A stretch of 9,482 nucleotides of DNA. Source: Salinisphaera sp. UBA1666 (GTDB lineage: Bacteria > Pseudomonadota > Gammaproteobacteria > Nevskiales > Salinisphaeraceae). Every line of letters begins with the position of its first letter. Position 1 is the first letter of the stretch. The notes under the pieces are model-generated. The model saw only the letters and a program-made list of their open reading frames with translations, searched no databases and was not told the DNA's origin. Positions 5,440-9,482 of the stretch are shown one piece after another. A program made the translations under genes and the position numbers. The stretch spans positions 616 to 10,097 of the forward strand of contig DCKU01000181.1 of the NCBI GenBank assembly GCA_002320455.1, read 5' to 3'.

Positions 5440-6900
5440 ATGTTGATTCCGGTGCTCCTGGCCGGCGGGCTCGGCACGCGGCTGTGGCCGGCCTCGCGCT
5501 CGAGCCGGCCGAAACAGTTCTTGTCATTGATCGACGAAGACCGCTCGTTGCTGGCCGATACGCTGGCACGCCTGGCCGCGGTGGACGAGCTTGGGCCGGT
5601 AACGACCGTGGGCAGCGAAGCGCATCGGTTCATGATCGCCGAGCAGATGCAGCAGGCCGGACATTCCGGGCCGATCCTTTTAGAGCCGGCTCCGCGAGGC
5701 ACCGCGGCGGCGGCAGCAGCGGCCGCACTTCTGGCGCTGGAGCACTACGGCGACGACGCTGAGCTGCTGTTGCTGCCGACCGATCACGCGGTGGCCGACG
5801 GGCAGGCGTTTGCCCGGGCGCTGGAGCGGGCACGGGGTGCGACACGTGACGGCCAGCTGGCGCTGTTCGGCGTGCGCCCTGATCGGCCGGAAACCGGCTA
5901 CGGCTATATCCGAGCCGGCGCCGGGCCGGCCGACGGCCTGCGCCACGTTGATGCGTTCGTAGAAAAGCCCGCGCCCGAACAGGCGGCCGCACTCGCGGCC
6001 GCGCCCGATCACTTCTGGAACAGCGGGATGTTCGTCTTTCGGGCGCGTGATTATCTGGAATTGCTGGCCGATTACGCGCCGGACATCCATACCGGCGTGG
6101 CCCAGGCTTATGCCGAGTCCAGCCGCGATATCGATTTCATCCGCCTGGCCGCCGAGCCGTTCGAGACGCTGCCGGCCAATTCTATCGATTACGCGGTGAT
6201 GGAGCGTACCGATCGTGCCGTCATGGTCGAGCTGGCCACCGGCTGGTCGGATCTGGGCAGTTGGAGCGCGGTCGCCCGTGCCCGCGGCCGCGACGCGCGC
6301 GGCAATACGGCGATTGGTGACTGCTGGCTCGAGGATAGTGACGACACAGTGGCCTACAGCGAGGGCCGGCTCGTGGTCACGCTGGGCATCGCCAACCAGA
6401 TCGTGATCGAGACGGCGGATGCGTTGCTGGTCGCCGATCGCTCTCGCGAGCAGGACATCAAGCATCTCGTTGCTCGGTTAGAAGCCGCCGGGCGGTGTGA
6501 GGCCACCGAACATCGCAAGGCGTATCGACCCTGGGGCAGTTATCAACAGATCGCGGCCGGCCCGCGCTATCAGGTCAAGCATATTCGTGTGACGCCGGGC
6601 GGGCGCCTGTCGCTACAGTCGCATCACCACCGGGCCGAACACTGGGTGGTGGTGCGGGGAACCGCTCGGGTCACGCGTGACGATGACGTCATGTTGTTGT
6701 CCGAGAACCAGTCCACCTATCTGCCGTTGGGCTCGGTTCACCGCTTGGAAAACCCGGGCAAGGTGGATCTCGATCTGATCGAGGTGCAGTCGGGCAGCTA
6801 TCTGGGTGAAGACGACATCGTGCGCTATGACGATGTCTATGGCCGAGCCGATGACACGGTCGGCGACGCCCCAGACCCAGACGACAGCGCACCCGCTTGA
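5440..6900 (+). CDS. manC: Mannose-1-phosphate guanylyltransferase / mannose-6-phosphate isomerase (type II PMI-GMP)
   Basis: A bifunctional cytoplasmic enzyme that makes mannose-6-P from fructose-6-P and GDP-mannose from mannose-1-P plus GTP, feeding exopolysaccharide and LPS synthesis. The 486-residue protein begins with the nucleotidyltransferase signature GGLGTRLWPASRSSRPKQF (9-27). It then has the sugar-binding motif FVEKP (173-177), WNSGMF (193-198) and DLGSW (271-275). The C-terminal cupin isomerase follows RPWGSY (364-368) and has QSHHHRAEHWVVVRGT (393-408), LPLGSVHRLENPG and EVQSGSYLGEDDIVR (448-462). Length agrees with AlgA/ManC proteins plus an acidic tail (DDTVGDAPDPDDSAPA). The start is set by the family N-terminus (MLIPVLLAGG), although no Shine-Dalgarno is visible upstream. 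It is the first gene of a three-gene operon. AlgA (alginate) versus ManC (other polymers) cannot be told without the polymer genes. Confidence 0.96.
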   Translation: MLIPVLLAGGLGTRLWPASRSSRPKQFLSLIDEDRSLLADTLARLAAVDELGPVTTVGSEAHRFMIAEQMQQAGHSGPILLEPAPRGTAAAAAAAALLALEHYGDDAELLLLPTDHAVADGQAFARALERARGATRDGQLALFGVRPDRPETGYGYIRAGAGPADGLRHVDAFVEKPAPEQAAALAAAPDHFWNSGMFVFRARDYLELLADYAPDIHTGVAQAYAESSRDIDFIRLAAEPFETLPANSIDYAVMERTDRAVMVELATGWSDLGSWSAVARARGRDARGNTAIGDCWLEDSDDTVAYSEGRLVVTLGIANQIVIETADALLVADRSREQDIKHLVARLEAAGRCEATEHRKAYRPWGSYQQIAAGPRYQVKHIRVTPGGRLSLQSHHHRAEHWVVVRGTARVTRDDDVMLLSENQSTYLPLGSVHRLENPGKVDLDLIEVQSGSYLGEDDIVRYDDVYGRADDTVGDAPDPDDSAPA

Positions 6901-6911
6901 TTCAAACGCTT

Positions 6912-6918
6912 TAAGGAG
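6912..6918 (+). promoter_or_regulatory. Strong ribosome-binding site of the phosphomannomutase gene
   Basis: TAAGGAG lies nine bases before the ATG at 6928 and fixes the start. It is the clearest Shine-Dalgarno in the window. Bases 6913-6922 could pair with UUUUCUCCCU from sRNA hairpin 2 at 8 of 10 positions (seven Watson-Crick, one G-U), a weak but testable target. Confidence 0.8.
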
Positions 6919-6927
6919 CAAGAGCCC

Positions 6928-8286
6928 ATGGGCCAGTATTATCCGTTCTTCAAGGCATATGACGTGCGCGCCAAGGTGCCCGAGGAGCTCGACACCGATC
7001 TGGCGCGGCGGATCGGCGCGGCGTTTGCCAGCGAGCTGTCGGCCAAGCGCGTTGTGGTCGGACGCGATATGCGCCTGACCAGCCCGGATCTGGCCGCGGC
7101 TTTGATCGACGGGCTGACCAGCGCCGGCGCCAACGTTCTGGATATTGGCCTGTGCGGCACCGAAGAAGTCTATTACGGCGTGTTCTCGCAAGACGCCGAC
7201 GGCGGCATCATGGTCACGGCCAGTCATAATCCGAAGGATTACAACGGGCTGAAGTTCGTGCGCGAGGCCGCCAAGCCGATCTCGGCCGACACCGGGCTGG
7301 CCGATATCGAGCGCCGTGTTCACGACAACGATATTGTTGCCGCGGCCAGTGCCGGCACCGTGGAGCCGCTGGATCAGCGCGATGCCTATATCGATTTTCT
7401 GATGGGCCAGATCGAGCCCGGATCGATGAAGCCGCTCAAGATCGTGGCCAATCCGGGTAACGGCTGTGCCGGGCTGGTGGCCGACAAGCTCGCTGACCGT
7501 TTGCCCTTCGACATGGTGCGCATGCAGTTTACGCCCGACGGCGAGCTGCCCAACGGCGTGCCCAACCCGTTACTGGTCGAAAACCGAGAGGCGACGGCGG
7601 CCAAAGTGCGCAAGGTGGGTGCCGATTTCGGCGTGGCCTGGGACGGCGACTTTGATCGCTGTTTCTTCTTCGACGAGACCGGCGCCTTCATCGAGGGGTA
7701 TTACATCGTGGGCCTGATCGCCCAGAAACTGCTGGAGATGAATCCGGGCGAGGCGATCGTGCACGACCCGCGTCTGACCTGGAACACGCTGGACCAGGTC
7801 GCCGCCGCCGGCGGGCGCGCGGTGGAGTCCAAGTCCGGGCACTCGTTCATGAAGCAGGTCATGCGCGATAACGACGCGCTCTACGGCGGCGAGATGAGCG
7901 CGCATCATTATTTCCGGGCGTTTTCTTATGCCGATAACGGCCACCTGCCGTGGCTGGTGCTGGCACAGCTGATCTCGGAGTCCGGCAAGCGGCTGTCCAC
8001 GCTCGTCGAAGAACGTATCGCGGCCTTCCCGGCCTCGGGCGAAATCAACCGTAAGGTCGATGATGCGGATGCGGTGGTGGCCGATCTGGAAGCCGCCTAC
8101 CGGGATCACGCCGAGGCGGTGGATTATGTCGACGGCCTGTCCATGGACTTTGGCGCCTGGCGCTTCAACCTGCGCAAATCCAACACCGAGCCGGTGATCC
8201 GCTTGAACGTCGAGTCGCGGGGTGATCGAGCGCTCATGGACAACAAGACCGATGAGCTGCTTACGCGTATCGGCGGCGCGCCCTGA
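6928..8286 (+). CDS. manB: Phosphomannomutase, ManB/CpsG type
   Basis: An alpha-D-phosphohexomutase that interconverts mannose-6-P and mannose-1-P, the step between the two activities of the upstream enzyme. The 452-residue protein has the four expected elements: the phosphoserine loop TASHNP (97-102, Ser99), the metal loop DGDFDR (239-244), the sugar-specificity loop GEMSAHHYF (321-329) and the phosphate-binding loop RKSNTEPVIRLNVES (416-430). The opening FKAYDVRAKVPEEL and the GTEEVYY segment are nearer E. coli CpsG than Pseudomonas AlgC. The usual YD(I/V)RG has Ala in place of Gly at residue 15. It lies 27 bases after manC in the same operon and overlaps mtnA by one base. Activity on glucose phosphates as well is possible. 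Confidence 0.95.
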   Translation: MGQYYPFFKAYDVRAKVPEELDTDLARRIGAAFASELSAKRVVVGRDMRLTSPDLAAALIDGLTSAGANVLDIGLCGTEEVYYGVFSQDADGGIMVTASHNPKDYNGLKFVREAAKPISADTGLADIERRVHDNDIVAAASAGTVEPLDQRDAYIDFLMGQIEPGSMKPLKIVANPGNGCAGLVADKLADRLPFDMVRMQFTPDGELPNGVPNPLLVENREATAAKVRKVGADFGVAWDGDFDRCFFFDETGAFIEGYYIVGLIAQKLLEMNPGEAIVHDPRLTWNTLDQVAAAGGRAVESKSGHSFMKQVMRDNDALYGGEMSAHHYFRAFSYADNGHLPWLVLAQLISESGKRLSTLVEERIAAFPASGEINRKVDDADAVVADLEAAYRDHAEAVDYVDGLSMDFGAWRFNLRKSNTEPVIRLNVESRGDRALMDNKTDELLTRIGGAP

Positions 8287-9320
8287 TGGAAGCCCGTGAC
8301 GGCATTGGCCTGAAGATCACGGATGACACCCTGTGGGTGCTCGACCAGACCGGCCTGCCGCATGCCGAGCAGTGGCTGGCCATAAATGACGCCGGCGCCA
8401 TGATCGAGGCCATCCGCGGTTTGAAAGTTCGCGGCGCGCCGATGATTGGCGTGGCCGCGGCCCTGTTTCTGGCCACCCGGGCCGCCGCCGGCGCTGATGC
8501 CGATACGCTGGCCAACGAGCTGGCTCGTCTGCGAGCGGCCCGGCCCACGGCCGTCAACCTCATGTTCGCCATGGATCGGCTGTCGGCCGCACTCACGCGC
8601 AACGGCCCCTCCGGGCTGATCGCCACCGCCGAATCCCTGGCGGATCGTGACGTCATGCTCTGCGAGGCCATTGCCGATCACGGCGCCGCGCTGATCGGCG
8701 ATGGCGAGCAGATCATGACCCACTGCAATACCGGGGCCCTGGCGACCGCCGGAATCGGAACAGCGCTAGGCGTCATCCGGCGCGCGCACGAGCAGGGCAA
8801 GCAGATTCACGTCTGGGTCAACGAGACCCGGCCGCTGTTACAGGGCGGGCGCTTGACCGCATGGGAACTGGGCCGGCTGGGTATTCCCTACACGTTGATC
8901 GCCGACAATATGGCTGCTGCCGTGATGGTCACCCAGTCCATCGACCGGGTGATCGTCGGCGCAGACCGCATCGCCGCCAACGGCGACACGGCCAACAAGA
9001 TCGGCACCTACGGGCTGGCGGTGGCCGCACGCCATCACGGTGTGACTTTTGATGTGGCTGCGCCTTACACCACGCTGGACCCCGAGTGCGACGACGGCCA
9101 GGCTATCGACATCGAACAGCGCGCCGCCGCCGAGGTCCAGGGCGTGGCCGGGCCGGCCGGAGATCTGCGCTGGGCCCCAGCCGATGCCGGGGTCTACAAC
9201 CCGGCCTTCGATATCACCCCGGCCGATCTCATTGATCACTGGATATTGGATATCGATGTCTTCGACCGGGCCGCGGTGGCCGCCGGGGCGCTGGATGCCG
9301 GCGGGGCAGCGTTTGGTTAG
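8286..9320 (+). CDS. mtnA: S-methyl-5-thioribose-1-phosphate isomerase
   Basis: It converts methylthioribose-1-P to methylthioribulose-1-P in methionine salvage from methylthioadenosine; cytoplasmic, eIF2B-like fold. The 344-residue protein has typical length and motifs: VRGAPMIGVAAA (48-59), THCNTGALATAG (145-156, catalytic Cys147), VNETRPLLQGGRLTAWEL (178-195), the GADRI Asp227 and NGDTANKIGTYGLA (232-245), and VAAPYTTLD (257-265). The ATG shares its A with the TGA of the mutase gene (TGATG), so translation is probably coupled. No other salvage gene (mtnB, mtnC, mtnD, mtnP) is seen, and the gene ends exactly where a mobile repeat begins. The related ribose-1,5-bisphosphate isomerase is a less likely alternative, because the MtnA motifs are complete. 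Confidence 0.95.
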   Translation: MEARDGIGLKITDDTLWVLDQTGLPHAEQWLAINDAGAMIEAIRGLKVRGAPMIGVAAALFLATRAAAGADADTLANELARLRAARPTAVNLMFAMDRLSAALTRNGPSGLIATAESLADRDVMLCEAIADHGAALIGDGEQIMTHCNTGALATAGIGTALGVIRRAHEQGKQIHVWVNETRPLLQGGRLTAWELGRLGIPYTLIADNMAAAVMVTQSIDRVIVGADRIAANGDTANKIGTYGLAVAARHHGVTFDVAAPYTTLDPECDDGQAIDIEQRAAAEVQGVAGPAGDLRWAPADAGVYNPAFDITPADLIDHWILDIDVFDRAAVAAGALDAGGAAFG

Positions 9321-9482
9321 GGAAGCTCTGCACAACCTGTCGCGGTCGCGCCGGGTGCTTTGCGCGTGGCTGGCAAGGAAAGGTGCTCGTAGCGTGCTTG
9401 TTGCACGGTAGCGTACCTTGACGACGACCAGGCGCGCGCAAAGCCCCGGCCGCTCAGCGGTTCGGCCTCACAGACGCCGCGG
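9321..9482. mobile_element. Second copy of the MITE-like element, cut by the window edge
   Basis: It starts GGAAGCTCTGCACAACCTG on the base after the mtnA stop and follows the first copy through GTGCTTTGCGC, GTAGCGTGC, GCACGGTAGCG, GCGCGCAAAGCCCCGGCC and CCTCACAGACG (9466-9476). It is about 15 bases shorter over the shared part, mainly from one deletion in the middle. The left flank is TTAG, again a YTAR site. The right end and its duplication lie outside the window. Its left end pairs with the right end of copy 1 better (about 22 of 25) than copy 1's own left end does. Confidence 0.82.

Noticed and set aside
5680..7323. Long minus-strand open frames opposite manC and manB (about 236-261 residues)
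   Set aside because: They mirror the plus-strand genes, whose motifs are complete, and show no family signature of their own.

Overview
The window is a GC-rich chromosomal segment of a gammaproteobacterium. The order polA > small-RNA region > < engB, followed by a dsbA-type gene, matches the polA-spf-yihA neighbourhood of enterics and the polA-ersA-engB neighbourhood of pseudomonads. The sequence alone does not fix the genus. High GC, somewhat acidic proteins and a mannose-nucleotide operon would fit a Salinisphaera- or Xanthomonadales-like lineage, but that is inference.

Layout: (1) positions 2-2560 hold the 3' nine-tenths of polA (DNA polymerase I), cut by the window edge. (2) 2561-2859 is a 299-bp non-coding element with terminal inverted repeats and a 4-bp CTAA duplication, inserted at the polA stop codon. 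A second copy starts directly after the mtnA stop codon at 9321 and runs off the window. (3) 2959-3789 holds four tandem small-RNA transcription units. Each has a sigma-E/AlgU-type promoter (GGAACTT, 16-nt spacer, TCTGA), four hairpins with C-rich loops in the last three, and an intrinsic terminator. (4) engB (YihA/YsxC ribosome-biogenesis GTPase) lies on the minus strand at 3941-4564. (5) A divergently transcribed periplasmic DsbA-type oxidoreductase gene lies at 4699-5355. (6) 5440-9320 is an operon: manC/algA-type mannose-1-phosphate guanylyltransferase/mannose-6-phosphate isomerase, a ManB/CpsG-type phosphomannomutase, and mtnA (methylthioribose-1-phosphate isomerase) overlapping the preceding gene by one base.

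How they work together: ManC and ManB cover fructose-6-P > mannose-6-P > mannose-1-P > GDP-mannose, the precursor of envelope polysaccharides. The sRNAs carry envelope-stress-type promoters and anti-Shine-Dalgarno-like C-rich loops, so they probably act in trans to repress translation under cell-envelope stress, as reported for ErsA at the same locus in Pseudomonas. DsbA also serves the envelope. MtnA belongs to methionine salvage and is the functional outlier.

The most interesting part is the four-copy sRNA array. The next is the IS5-like miniature element, whose apparent YTAR target would explain why both copies sit exactly on stop codons.
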